From assembly GCA_009733715.1 (NCBI GenBank), contig WMKJ01000044.1, forward strand, positions 38,284 to 102,283: a stretch of DNA of 64,000 nucleotides. The letters are read 5' to 3'. The translations under genes and the position numbers were made by a program. The DNA is from Herpomyces periplanetae (lineage: Eukaryota; Ascomycota; Laboulbeniomycetes; Herpomycetales; Herpomycetaceae). Below the pieces are notes generated by a model. It worked only from the letters and a program-made list of their open reading frames with translations, was not told the DNA's origin and made no database searches. Shown here piece after piece: positions 12,732 to 24,202 of the stretch (positions within the stretch are counted from its first letter, which is position 1; every line of letters starts with the position of its first letter).

Positions 12732-13398
12732 GGAGGGTAATTAGGCTAGAATAAGAGATAATTGATCGATATATTTAAAGGGAAAATGATGATGAAAATA
12801 CTTGAGAAAGGGAATAGGGCAATTGAAAGATAAATGAGTAAATCTAAGTTGACCAAGGTAGAGAAAATGGGCAGATTGAGTAACGATGTAAACAAGAATA
12901 TTACAAACAAGCAACTAAAAAAACAATGCACTTCAAAGTATTTTAAAAAGGTGTTACGAGAAAGGGAAAGAATGGTGCAAGTGAGAAGGATTGTCAAATA
13001 AAGTTAGATGATGTACAAATCAACGGGATAAAAAGTTGAGCAGTACATGCCACGAAGAGGGAATTAGATTAAATAGGAAGAAAACATTAAGAGAATATCA
13101 ATGCACAAGTAGAGGAGTAAGGGATAAACTGTAAATGGAGGAGAAGCTTGTAGAATTTTATGAATGAAGATGAGCTAAAAAGATCACGAATTAATTGATG
13201 CGTAAAGGGAAGAACTCTAGAAGGATCATGTGATAGGAAGCGAAGATCAGGGCTATAAAAGGGATTAATCATCAAAGTGTTTAGCGAAACGGATTAGTCG
13301 AGTTGAAAAAGTAGGAAAACGGATTGAGTATAACGCACGAGAAGTGGGACGGGGATAGGTAAGGGATCTAGTTTATTCAAGGGATTTGTTGAACAAGC
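12732..13398. other. Divergent promoter region hem3 / rpc53
   Basis: 667 bases between divergent start codons. The plus strand is purine-rich; the minus-strand open frames here (12746-12997, 13087-13275) are hydrophobic shadows of that bias. No specific element was recognised. Confidence 0.5.
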
Positions 13399-14927
13399 AT
13401 GAATAACGGACGTGGAGCACGAGCAGGCGGTCGTAAGCTTGAGACGGGCGAAAATGATAACATATCGAGGCAAAAGGTTCAAGAAGGAAGTACAAATGAT
13501 AGTACGAGTATAGAAGCCTCAACGAGTAGAACACGGGAAATGGAACGAAAGAGAGGGGGGAGGGCAGGTGGAACGGGGGGGCGAGGTACACCAGTCGCAC
13601 CAAGATTTCGTGGTCGACGTAGTGCCGTAGAGAGAGCAGCTTTGGCAGAAGCTGAAAAGGCACGGTTTAGCGGAAACGTTTCGGCGGACGCTAGATCTAA
13701 CACACGGGGGAACGATGGACGTCGGGGCGGGCGAGATCGACGAGGTCGAGGTGACGCGAGTAATGCAGCAGTAAGCGGACCATTTTCAGCGGGAGTATCT
13801 ATACAATGTACGCTATAAATTGAAAGAGGAACCAAAGGTTTGAATAGTTAAAAGATGGATGGTGAGATGATGCGTTCTTTATATGGTTAAAAATTTACTG
13901 ACAGGCTGATTCGCAATTTGGCGGGATAGCCGATGTATCGCGAAGCGATGGAATTAAAATTGAACGACAAGTTGGTTTCACAAAGACACATGAAAATTTG
14001 GAAATATTAGGGCAAGCTAAGAACAGCAGAGTTATAGCACCCAGCATGGTAGAATCGAACGTTTCAGATGTTTCCATGTTTGGTGGTATAAATGAATCAT
14101 CATCAGATGAATCGGATGCTATGGAGGGGATGAAGCGTAATGTTGATGATGTTGGAGCCTTCGATTTTTCCAACGTGAAAAAAGCCTTAGGATTAGAAGG
14201 GTATGGCGGAATGACACTCCCACTTCGCCCTATTCGATTACTTCGAGCAGCTGGTAAAGTAAACGAAGGAACCAAAAAGTCAAACACTTGCAAACCAGAA
14301 CAGGAATTCGCAAACAACGTTAGTGGAACGAGTACAGCTGCTGATTTTTACGGAAAGATAAGGGAAAGTGAAGTAAAGCACCGGGAAAAGTCCCGTCAGG
14401 CAATGATTAGATTATTAGGGGGAGGATTACAAGGTGAACACGATGAGAAAGGGAAGAACAAGCAAGTTAATGCTAAATGTGAAGGGGAAGATGAAGATTG
14501 GAAAATGAAGATTAAGAGTGAACCTGAATCAATGGAAATGGAACTGGATGACCCTGTAAATTACGATATACGCAAAGATCGATTATTCTTTCTTCAATTT
14601 CCCCCAGATTTTACTGAGCCTGAAGGGATGGCTAAAATGAAGGGTCGAGTCGGTAAACTTCGCGTACATGCTTCGGGCCGTACAACCATTGATTGGATAG
14701 GTGGACAACGAATGATAGTAGATCGAGGTGTATTTAGCGGTTTTATGCAGGCAGGATTAATGGTATGTCAACCAGCCTCGGAAGCGCATAGAAACGAATT
14801 TCATGGGATATCACGACCCGTTGGGTTGGATGAAGGTGAAAGGGCAAACGGATGTTGTGGAGAGGCATTCATGATTGGTGAGATATTTGATAAATTTATC
14901 GTGAGACCTGATAGAAGCGGAAGATAA
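13399..14927 (+). CDS. rpc53: RNA polymerase III subunit Rpc53 (RPC4)
   Basis: Two exons, 13399-13794 and 13905-14927, give 472 residues. The N-terminal third is Arg/Gly-rich with RGG-like runs. The conserved part is the C-terminal domain: FLQFPPDF, then GKLRVHASGRTTIDWIGG, then IGEIFDKFIVRPD, the pattern of RPC4 proteins whose C-terminal domain pairs with Rpc37 in the TFIIF-like module of RNA polymerase III. That heterodimer is needed for termination and reinitiation on tRNA and 5S genes. The middle is acidic and Lys-rich and not conserved. The intron (donor GTATCT, acceptor CAG) keeps phase 0. The identification rests mainly on the last 120 residues. Confidence 0.86.
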
Positions 14928-15031
14928 ATAAGATTTAACAAAAGTTTCACTGGCTAAGACGGGAGAAGGTGGTGGAACAAGTAATATACAAATACGGGAA
15001 TGGGAGTGTCCAAAAAGGAGTGGGATGGGAA

Positions 15032-17406
15032 TCACGGCTTGTTCGGCGCCGAGGTAGGCTGAAAAGGATTAGAGAATCGAGCAAAGTTAGAGTCCAAATC
15101 AAGTAGAATTTTCAAAGCGTTACGACATTTCAAGTAGAAAAGGGGTGCGACAGGATCATCAATTAAGTCGGCAGGTTGGTTAACGGACATTTGAGAGAGT
15201 TTTGAAGTAGAGCCGGGAGATGGAATTAACTTTTGTAAAACTTCGTAGCCCGCAAGAGTAAAGCCGAATTGAGGAGAAGACCGTAAGATTCGCGCTGGAC
15301 CACCTTTGAAGAAAGCTCTAAAGCCTTCTTGTTGCCAGATGGTTTTCGCACAGTTCCGTAAAGTTGTGTAAGTTTGCTCACCCTTGCGAGCTTCAACTTG
15401 TAAACGAGTTTTAATAACATCACACGGTGTAGTGAGATAAGCAGCTGGCATACCAGCTATAGCGCCCGAAAGTAAAAGTTGCGTTACACTGAGCGGATGA
15501 GTAGGCGATTCCCCAAAAACATCCTTCTTAAGGTGATTATACGAAGGAAAGTAGATTGCGGAAAAAGGAACTGGCGATTGGCAAGAGAGTGCCCAAATGG
15601 GACGAAGTGAAGTCAGCCTTTCCGTTTTAGGGTTGTTGAGAAAGTTGGATGAGATGAGATGAGGTACGGAGTACCGAAATAAGAAAGAAGCAGTTAGCGC
15701 CACTTACCGTCTCGAAGAAGGCATGCGCTGGCGCCTTTGTATAGGCCAAAAAGACCGAGGTTTCGTACGAACCAGAGAGCAGAGCGACGAGGAACGTTGT
15801 TAACGCTGGTAGACAGTTCACCTTGGACTTGAAGGCGAATTTTTACGATTTCAAGGGGATTTGTGAAGATCTAGAAAGGGAAAGGAACGAGGATAGTGAT
15901 ATATCAAATGTGAGTTTGGTAGGCAGGGAAGTGGAGATTAAGTTATTGGTTGGATCAAAGACTTACGACTTGACATGCACCAGCGCTGCCTCCAGCGATA
16001 ATTTCATAGATGGGACGAATTGAACCGGTTTCAGGGTCGGTTAATTTATTGCGAACAAAATCATTAACGGTTAATTTGATGGCTTTTTCGGGAGCAACAC
16101 CAACCAATTGAGGAACTACACCGGAATAGAAACCCCGAAAGCCTTCATTTGCAAAAACCTTTCTAGCGCAGTCCAAAGAGTTTTTATATAATACTTCACC
16201 AACGCGAACGTTTCGCTGGTTTTGCATTCGGGTTTTAACGAGATCTATTGGGTAGACCATAAATGCACCAAAGGCACCAGCTATGCTCCCTAAGCCGAAG
16301 TGATAGAGAGATTCGAGGACTTGAGGAATGATTCCATGGTTTTGGGAGTTGAAATTATCACCCTTAAGCATGGCAGCAGCTTCATCAGCAGAGTAAGGGG
16401 ATCTGGCTTGCCACGACGCATCGAGAACTTTGGAAAAGTCGGACAACTCAAGTCGATCGGAAGACTGACCTAGACCGGCAAAGTGAAATAGAATATCAGC
16501 TTCAAGGGGAGTTATAAAGGAGAAACGAGAAACTCTGGCAGCTTCATTGAGGAATTCCGTTCGAGTGATCGAATGAGTGGGATTTTTTGCGATGGCCCGT
16601 CGAATAATGAAGTCCAGCAAATCTAGTTCACGAACGACATTCTGAAAAGCTCGAACGTAGGCATAGGAGATTTTATTACGCGGAGCTATATTACACAAGG
16701 TTTGTAAATTTGTTAAAACGTGATCCGAGAGTTTGTGACGGGCAGTTTCCAGGATGATACGTTGAAATTCCTCGGGTTCGATGTAACCTTTACCATGTTT
16801 ATCAAAGTGTAGAAAAGCTTGTCTGACACGTTCACCCTGAAAGCCTCTTAACATCTGAGTGAACTGTAAATAAGTCATATCATGGCGACTTTTTCGTTGG
16901 CCAAGATAGAGGGAAACCCAATCAGCAGACCAGTCAAAGGGTAAACATTGGCCTGATTTGGTTTGGTTATACAGACGAGTAAACTCATCGAAGCTGACGA
17001 CACCATTGCCATCAAGATCGAAAACACGAAAGGCAACTTCGTAGTCAGCATCGGGTTTAGATAGAAGATTATCGAAAATAGTCCAATCTTGGAGTGAGAC
17101 TCGACCTTTGTTGGTACGATCTGCTACTTTAAAGAGGATGGCATATTGGGAGCGAGTGATTTTTCTCTTGATTACGATTAATTAAGGAGTCCACCAGTCG
17201 GAGAGTATTAGCAGGACACGATATTCGAGAGAGTAATGAACGCGTCGAATACAAATACTTACGAAATCCTCGTCAGGTGGTGCAACGGCATCGACAAACT
17301 CGTTGGTTCCTAGAAAGTATTCACCGGTATCAGGATCGAGTTTAGCATGCTTCATGAATATTTTGAGAGCATGAGAAGGGATAAAAACACTCGATTCATT
17401 ATCCAT
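15032..17406 (-). CDS. agc1: Mitochondrial aspartate/glutamate carrier with EF-hands (Agc1/aralar type)
   Basis: Four exons, 17406-17263, 17166-15967, 15870-15708 and 15570-15032, give about 681 residues. The N-terminal half holds EF-hand-like repeats ([14 protein letters not shown] is a good calcium loop; [14 protein letters not shown] another). The C-terminal half is a mitochondrial carrier with three repeats: [26 protein letters not shown] and [13 protein letters not shown], each fitting P-x-[DE]-x-x-[KR]. The long EF-hand extension distinguishes it from ordinary carriers and matches aralar/citrin, which exchange matrix aspartate for cytosolic glutamate plus a proton in the malate-aspartate shuttle, with calcium sensed from the outside. 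The start chosen (MDNESS) is downstream of an in-frame hydrophobic stretch that may be intron, so a further 5' exon is possible. Confidence 0.94.
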
Positions 17407-20400
17407 CAACTTTATAATGCTTGGAAAGAAAGGAAGAGCAAGAAACAACAGCGTGTAACCACGATTCAATATCGTGAAATGATTAATAGTAAGATGACTA
17501 TCAAGCCTGGATTGTATAGATGAGATGAATGAGGGTATAGAGCATTAAGAGTGTTAACTCTTGGGAGCGTGGTAGTGGTACCCACGATGAAATCTATGAA
17601 TTGGAGTAGCCCGAATGACCGACGTGTATTCCCGAATCACGGAGGGATGTGTGACAAACTTTAAGGTTAGGTGAGATGGAGAGGAGGAAAGGTGGAGGAA
17701 GAAGAGGAGTTTGCATAAAATAATTGGAGAGTAAAAAACCCGTGTGGTTCGCGTGCGAATGCACGGCAAATATAATTGATAAATGTGAAATTAAACGCGG
17801 CAAACGATGGATTGTAATGTTGGAAATGGGTTAAAACGGTTAAAACGTTCCACTTAACAAAAAAAAGCTAGTAAGCACCGCCACATGTGTAGGAGAAAAA
17901 TTGATGGAATTCGGGTAAAGTTAAAAATTCATGATGGAGGGAGGGAGAGGATGGGAGAAGGAGGTAAACCCTTTTGGAGGATGGGCGATACTTTCATTGA
18001 AAGTTAAAGTAGCGGGGGATAAAGTCTTGGAGAGTAAAAGTCCGCTTGTACGTTAGTGCAGGAAACGTTGGGATTTCAGTTGGTAAAGGGTCATACGCTA
18101 GACGAGTTTTTCACGAGTACCGTGTACCCCTCATATGAATTAACGAGCTCTCATAGATCCCCGGGTACAGGTTAATTGGTTTACTTGATTCGCATAGCCG
18201 CTAAGATTGGGTTGAGTGGAGGTGCCGCGGACTCAACCATTTAGATTGTTCAGTTGTGTTGTACGTCTTGATTATTCTGGTTTGTTCGCCCTTTTAAGTT
18301 TCCGCGTTTATAGTGCTCTAGGGTGTAGGGTAGGTTGGTGACACTTGATTATTCAAAAGTATATATTGAGAAGAGTGGGAGCTGAAATGAGAGTGTCAAA
18401 GTGAGGAATTGTATGCGCATGCGTAAACGTATAAGTAAAAGTATAGGAGATGGGGTGAGCGCTGGTGTACTCGGTCTCATCCCCACATTCTCTGCAATGG
18501 CGCAGTCAACAGTCTACGGTGAGTGTGCTCGGATAATGCAGTGTGCAGGCGCGTTTACGCTGATAGGCGCGGGGCCGTTTCAAAGAGTAATACTTAATAG
18601 AGAAAAATTGTTTTAGTCGCAGAAATTCCAAGTGTTGCATCTGTTAGCGTAGGAATATCCATTCCATCAGCGTTGATATGCGTCAAGTGTAAGGTAAGGC
18701 ATGGTATAGTAAGGCAATGGAATGGATTAGAGTGGAGTGTGTTGGGATTAATTTGATATGATTTGATTTGGTAGGTCATCATGACAGTTCCATGGGATCG
18801 ATTACCTTTCAAGTATTAACAGGACTGGGCATGTGCAGACCTGAATGTGAAAGGTCAAGCAGAAATTACCATTCATGTCAATAAGCATTAAACTATCGGT
18901 GCCATTGTATACAGTAAGAATCATGGGAATAATTCTTGAGATGGAACTAACTCAGCTTGCATATTAAATCAGCTAGAAGAAGACTAGATAAGTTATAATT
19001 CATGTTCATGGCTATGGTAAATGTATAAACGTTGGGAACTATTAACCAAGTTTGGGAGTATGAGATGTATATCCACATGACTATCCATTAACTATCCGTA
19101 ATGTCCACATTTAGTGGAATTATTAACTCATGACTTGCATTTTAAATCAGCATATCTAAGAGTTGTATGATAAGTTTAACTTTTAATCGGCATATATCCG
19201 CATAGTTGAGATTGTTATGCTAAGGCAGAGAAATTAGAGAAGCGAGACGATGCGATAACGATACTAACATCAATCCACAACGCAACTCAATTCACATCCA
19301 CAATTTACCCGCTTATACACAGTTGCATTACATCGTGTCCGGTTGTGTGGTGCGGTGTGGTGGGGAGATATGGTGTAGTGAACCATGTTGGGTTAAAAGG
19401 CGTTACAGTTGAGCATAATGTAACATGTATGCCATATAAGAAACGTGAATTAGGTGAGAAAGGAAGGAAAAATGCCGGTTATTATGGCTGATACGATGGA
19501 CGAGAAGACAGGATTGGGTGAGTGAGAGTGAGTAGCGTAAATTTGAGCTCACATACGACGGTACAGGTTGGTTGAGTAGACGTATACATTATACACAAAA
19601 TACAGGTATACGGGTATACAATGGAGCCGTAGTTCGCATAACGAGCTCGAAAGAGTAATGCGGTTTAAAGGGGAATTTGGGAAGAATACCATTTTCCATT
19701 ACCGGAATTTGCAATTCGCCAGCGTGACTAGCGATTAAAGTGGTAAGAGAGTGATATTTTAAGGAAAAGTCCAGGTATACGAATGCACGCACGCACGCAA
19801 GCGAGCACACATGGGCATTTTCTGCCATCAACTAACTTGTTGGAGGAAACGTGTTCGTGATATTGAGTTGAGTGGGGGGGCTAGAGATGAAAAAAGGCTC
19901 ACAATAGTATAGTATAGTGTAGTTGTAAGGTTAACGGGGTTAAACTGGGAATTATAATGTGTCAAAGTAATAATTTAGTTGTAATAAAAGAGGTTTTCTT
20001 AGTTGCGTATGTCGGCGTGGGTATTTAACACGTTTTTACTTGGAAAAGCTAATTAGACAGTAGGGATGGGTATTTGAGGGTGAAAATAGTTTAGCCATAA
20101 CTCCATAACATTAATACTAGGGATGCAGGCATGCAAATGGAGCAGCATGATTCATTGAGTACTTCACGGGTGACGACGGAGAAACTCGGAGAGATTATCC
20201 ATGGAATCGTGGCAAAATTAAGCAAGAATAGTAGAGGGATGGAAGATTAACAGGCAAGTAGTAAGGATGAAATGAAGAGGAAGGATATGGCATATTATTT
20301 TTACCGTTGGAATAATCATATGTCGAGTTAAGTTGTTGTTATTTTTAATAATGCTGGAATTGATATTGACGACAAAGGTAGCGGTGTTGTGAGGGGGATT

Positions 20401-20467
20401 TTGGGGAAGATGAGCGGAGGGGAGGAAATTTTGTCAAGAGAAAGTGAATGATAGCAATGAAGGGGGA
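17407..20467. other. Long gene-poor interval
   Basis: About 3 kb between agc1 and the minisatellite block. No convincing gene: the short frames at 17554-17803, 18401-18616 and 19589-19831 lack recognisable content and flanking signals. It contains a diverged duplicated segment (listed separately). Confidence 0.5.
18886..19151. repeat. Imperfect direct duplication, about 180-200 bp period
   Basis: Two landmarks occur twice in the same order. CATTAAACTATCGGT at about 18886 corresponds to CATTAACTATCCGT at about 19086. CTTGCATATTAAATCAGC at 18956 corresponds to CTTGCATTTTAAATCAGC at 19134, each followed within about 25 bases by GATAAGTT. The sequence between is only loosely similar, so this looks like an old tandem duplication. 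No function is implied. Confidence 0.5.
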
Positions 20468-20468
20468 A

Positions 20469-20575
20469 GCGAGGCGAGGCGAGGCGAGACGAGGAGAAGG
20501 GAAGGGGAAGGGAAGGGAAGGGGAAGAGGAAGAGGAAGAGGAAGAGGAGGAAGAGGAGGAGGAGGAGGAAGAGGA
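20469..20575 (+). repeat. Polypurine minisatellite
   Basis: An almost pure A/G tract on the plus strand that changes from GAGGC units to GGGAA units and then GAGGAA units. Long mirror-like purine runs can form triplex DNA; that is inference. Confidence 0.85.
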
Positions 20576-21114
20576 TAATATTACAGGTAAAAGTTAAGGT
20601 GAAGGGGGGAGAATTAGATTAGGGCATAAAGGGGAAACATTAAGAAGATAATTATATGATGAAAGGTAGGAATTGGAGAGCAAGAAGGGAATAAATTGGA
20701 TGTGTAAACACAGGTAAAAGTATGTAGAGTAAAGGAAAATCTTGAGTTGGAACTGAACAAGCGTAAAGAATACATTACCGTTTTAGGAAATAATGAAGTA
20801 ATAGATGGGATGAGATGGGGGGGACGGTATGAGGATGGGTGGATTTAGATGGGATGGGATGGGGGGGGATGGAGTGGATGAGAAGAATTATCACCGCGGG
20901 TATACACTAGAAGGGGAAGCAAGATGGGGAGGGGTTTAGTTGGAGTGGTATGAAGGGACTCCAGTTCAAGTAGACTTGCGTAGAGGCGGAGATGATGAAC
21001 TGGAAGCGCCTTGCTACGTTGACGAGATGATGGAAGAATGGAGCCCACAGTAGCGGGGAGAGATTTACATAAGAAATTGGCAAAGGGGGGGATTATGCGG
21101 CATGAATTGGGCAG
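20576..21114. other. Purine-rich interval between arrays
   Basis: About 540 bases of G/A-biased sequence, including a run GGGATGGGATGGGGGGG near 20850. No gene recognised; the long minus-strand frame 20845-21591 is a product of base bias. Confidence 0.5.
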
Positions 21115-21247
21115 AGGATGGGGAGGAGAGGAGAGGAGAGGGGAGAGGGGCGAGGGGCGAGGGGCGAGGGGCGAGGGAGAGGGAGAGGGAGAGGGAGAGG
21201 GAGAGGAGGAAGGAAGAGGAAAAAGAGAAAGGAAGGGAAAGGAAAAG
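21115..21247 (+). repeat. Polypurine minisatellite (GAGAGG / GGGCGA / GGGAGA units)
   Basis: Successive runs of GGAGA, then GGGGCGA, then GGGAGA units, followed by A-rich purines. All long frames here in every phase are low-complexity translations of the repeat. Confidence 0.85.
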
Positions 21248-21399
21248 ACTCGCAATTGTTTGAATTGGAGTGCCGGGGGCGAGGGAGCATACGAATTACG
21301 AAGGCAGGAAGTGGAAGCAGTCGTGCTGGTCACGATGGGGCCGCAGGACGGGGGCGGTTTGGGGGGGGCCAGTAGGCAGCAGTGCGCGGGCAGCTGGCC

Positions 21400-21486
21400 G
21401 GCGGTCGGCGGTCGGCGGTCGGTGGTCGGTGGTCGGCGGTTGCTGGCTGTTGGCTGCTGGCTGCTGGCTGCTGGCTGCTGGCTGCG
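21400..21486 (+). repeat. GGTCGGC and CTGCTGG minisatellites
   Basis: About six units of GGTCGGC/GGTCGGT pass directly into about six units of GCTGCTG/GCTGGCT. Both are 7-mer periods, G-rich on the plus strand. Confidence 0.8.
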
Positions 21487-21526
21487 CACTGCTCCAAGCC
21501 GTCGACCTCGGAAACGCTGTTTCTCC

Positions 21527-21598
21527 GGTATGGCATGGTATGGCATGGCATGGCATGGCATGACTTGACATGGCATAGCATGGCATAACAAGCCATGG
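21527..21598 (+). repeat. TGGCA pentamer array
   Basis: About a dozen units of the 5-mer TGGCA/TGGTA with a few variants, ending about 375 bases upstream of the chitinase start codon. It is the last of the chained arrays. Confidence 0.85.
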
Positions 21599-21972
21599 CC
21601 TGGCCATCCGGCCGCGCATTAATGATGATCCCCCATTCGTGCCGTTTGCGCCTTCGTTTCCACCTTCTTTCCCGCTTCTTTGCTTTTTTGGCGTCCACTT
21701 AGCACGAATTTTATCATATAAATTGACGAATTCCTCCTTCTTCCTAAATTCATCTTCTTCATCACTTCTCTCCGCTTCTCTCCTCTCTATTCCTTTCCCT
21801 TCCGTTCCTTTATACTCTTCATCCCTTTTTTTACTTTAAATATCGCATCACATACCATTGCTCTTAACTCCAGTCTACTGTACTATTCTATACTCTATCC
21901 CCGTACTCTTCTCTTCCCATCTCACATTCTTTCTCCTTTCATTCTAACATACTTCCTTTCCCTTGACCCATC

Positions 21973-23951
21973 ATGCAACCTCTTAGTCTTTCAAGTAGTG
22001 GCTATGTCTCAATGGTCTACTTCGCCAGTTGGGTAAGTTATCTCTTATACGTTATGGATTCTCATTCGTACCTCACACTTTCACATACTCTTAAATTTAC
22101 TTCGATTCATCTTCCTTCCCCTCAGGTCAACCTTCACCCTCCCCCTCTCACACCTATTACACATCTCTTATAGATTCAATCACCAACTAACCGCCTTCCA
22201 GGCTGCCTACACTCGACATTTTGCACCGAGAAATTTACCCATCGAAAGTTTATCGCACGTGTCTTACTCTTTCGCCGATGTTAACCATGTCACTGGTGAA
22301 GTGTAAGTCATGCAAATATCTTCTTCGCCTTTCCTACATATACACATTTTGACATTATAACTTAAACCTTATTACCTCTTTGCCCTACAGTTTTATGCCT
22401 GATAAATGGGCTGCTTATGATAAACATTTCCCGGGTGATTCCTGGATGGACAACACCGATAAAGTCTACGGCGATATAAATCAATTCTTTCAACTCAAAA
22501 ATGAAAATCGGCACCTCAAAGTGCTCCTCTCAATCGGTGGTTGGGGCAATTCTCCCCACATGAAGGAAGCTCTCGTCAAAGAAGATGCCCAAAAAAACTT
22601 CATCCGAACGGCTCTTTACTTCCTCAAAAATTACGGTTTCGATGGCTTGGAACTTGATTGGGAATACCCTGAAGGCCCCGTTGAAACCAAAGCTTTTCTT
22701 TCCATTTGTCGAACCCTACGAGCCGAGCTAGACAAATATTCCGAAGAATTGTACAAACGTTCAGATAACCCTGAAAAACGAAAACCTCGCTTCTACCTTT
22801 CCTTCGCTGCTCCCGCCGGCGCTCACGTTTACAACCAATTGCCTATTGAAGAACTTTCAGATGTCCTCGATTACTTTAACGTTATGCTGTACGATTATGC
22901 CGGTTCCTGGTCAAAGAAAGCTCAGGCCTTGAACAGTCTTCGCTTAACCAAGGATAATTCGACTCTGATCGGTACGGAAAACGTTATAAAAGATTACCTA
23001 GCCAAAGGTGCCCGTAAGGAAAAATTAATCTTCGGTTTGCCATTATACGGTCGTACCTTTGAAAAAACTGATGGTCCCGGTAAAGAGTTTAATGGTGCCG
23101 GCTTCAGTCTAATCACCGAAGGTGTCTTTGGTGTCAACCAGTTACCCTTGCAAGGAATGACTGTTACTGATGATTATGAAGCTGGTGCTTCCTGGGGATA
23201 CGACTCGGAAAAGAGATTACTAGTTTCTTATGACCCGTTAAATATGTCCCAGTATAAGGCTAATTGGGCAACAAGTGAGTCCCATTTAGGTGGCCTTATG
23301 TGGTGGGAAGCCAGTTTCGATTACGATACCCCGGACAAAAGTTATATTAAGCGTACGGTTAAAGATGTTCTCAAGGATAATATTGATCGTACTCCTAATT
23401 GGTTATGGTACCCCGATAGTAAATTTGTTAATATCCGTGAAAGTGGGGGCGGTGAACCACTTCCCAAAGATTATGACAACGATAATCCTTCAACCTCCCA
23501 ACCAGATCAATACCCTTCATCCTCGTCGAATACAACTCAAGCAAAAAGTCATGATAAGGAGTTACCCGCAGAACTTCAGTCCCCTACCTCGACTCTCAGC
23601 TTTTTAACAGCTCTATCAACCTCAACCGTTAGGGGTACTAGTACCAGTGCCAGCGCCAGTGGTGCTAATGCCAGTGCCAGTGCTGGTGCCACCGCATCCG
23701 CAATTGCTCTTGACTCCGATCATCCTTTGGATATATTGTCTCGTAGCGCCCGTAGTACAGCCCCTCAGCCAAGTCCTACTTCTTCTCCCAGTTCCAAAGT
23801 TACCGTTCACGCTAATGCCAACGCCAGTAGTGACCCTGACACCAACGCTGCACCTAGTACGAGCGCCAAATCCCCGTCCAGAATCGCCCATTCTACACCT
23901 CGTTTCCGTGCTGATCACACTGCACAACCTCCACACATTTCCTTCACTTAA
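21973..23951 (+). CDS. Glycoside hydrolase family 18 chitinase
   Basis: Three exons, 21973-22032, 22202-22302 and 22391-23951, give 573 residues. The TIM barrel runs from strand 1 (SMVYFASW, cut by intron 1) through HVSYSFADV and KVLLSIGGWG to the catalytic strand DGLELDWEYP, then NVMLYDYAGSWS, LIFGLPLYGRTF and GLMWWEASFDYD. This is a GH18 chitinase that cleaves beta-1,4-GlcNAc chains in cell wall turnover or nutrition. The catalytic Glu is present. The middle Asp of the DxxDxDxE motif is Glu instead (codon GAA at 22650-22652). No signal peptide is visible: the protein starts 12 residues before strand 1, so it may be cytosolic or leave the cell unconventionally. The last 180 residues are Ser/Thr/Ala/Pro-rich low complexity without a recognisable chitin-binding domain. 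Confidence 0.93.
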
Positions 23952-24202
23952 TTCTCTTCCTTCACTTAACCGGTTAAAGCCGCCTCTAGCCTCTTTCAAG
24001 CTTTTACCCTTGTTCATCACAATGTTCACTTTTTTCTTTCCCTTCCCCATCTCCCAGCTTTCACACTTGCTTTCTTGTTAGATCATTTCCATCAATTAAA
24101 ACTATCCAACCATTTTACCCGTCGTCATATAGACAAAACTAATCAATTTCTTGCTCAATCATTTCATTTCATCTACACTAACGCAACGCTGCACTTGTTC
24201 TT

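Noticed and set aside
13998-14927. Rpc53 starting at the open frame at 13998
   Set aside because: The first exon 13399-13794 joins in phase and supplies the start codon; the 13998 codon is TTG.
20845-21698. Long overlapping open frames on both strands (up to 248 codons)
   Set aside because: They are translations of minisatellites in several frames, with Pro/Ser or Gly/Arg-only content.
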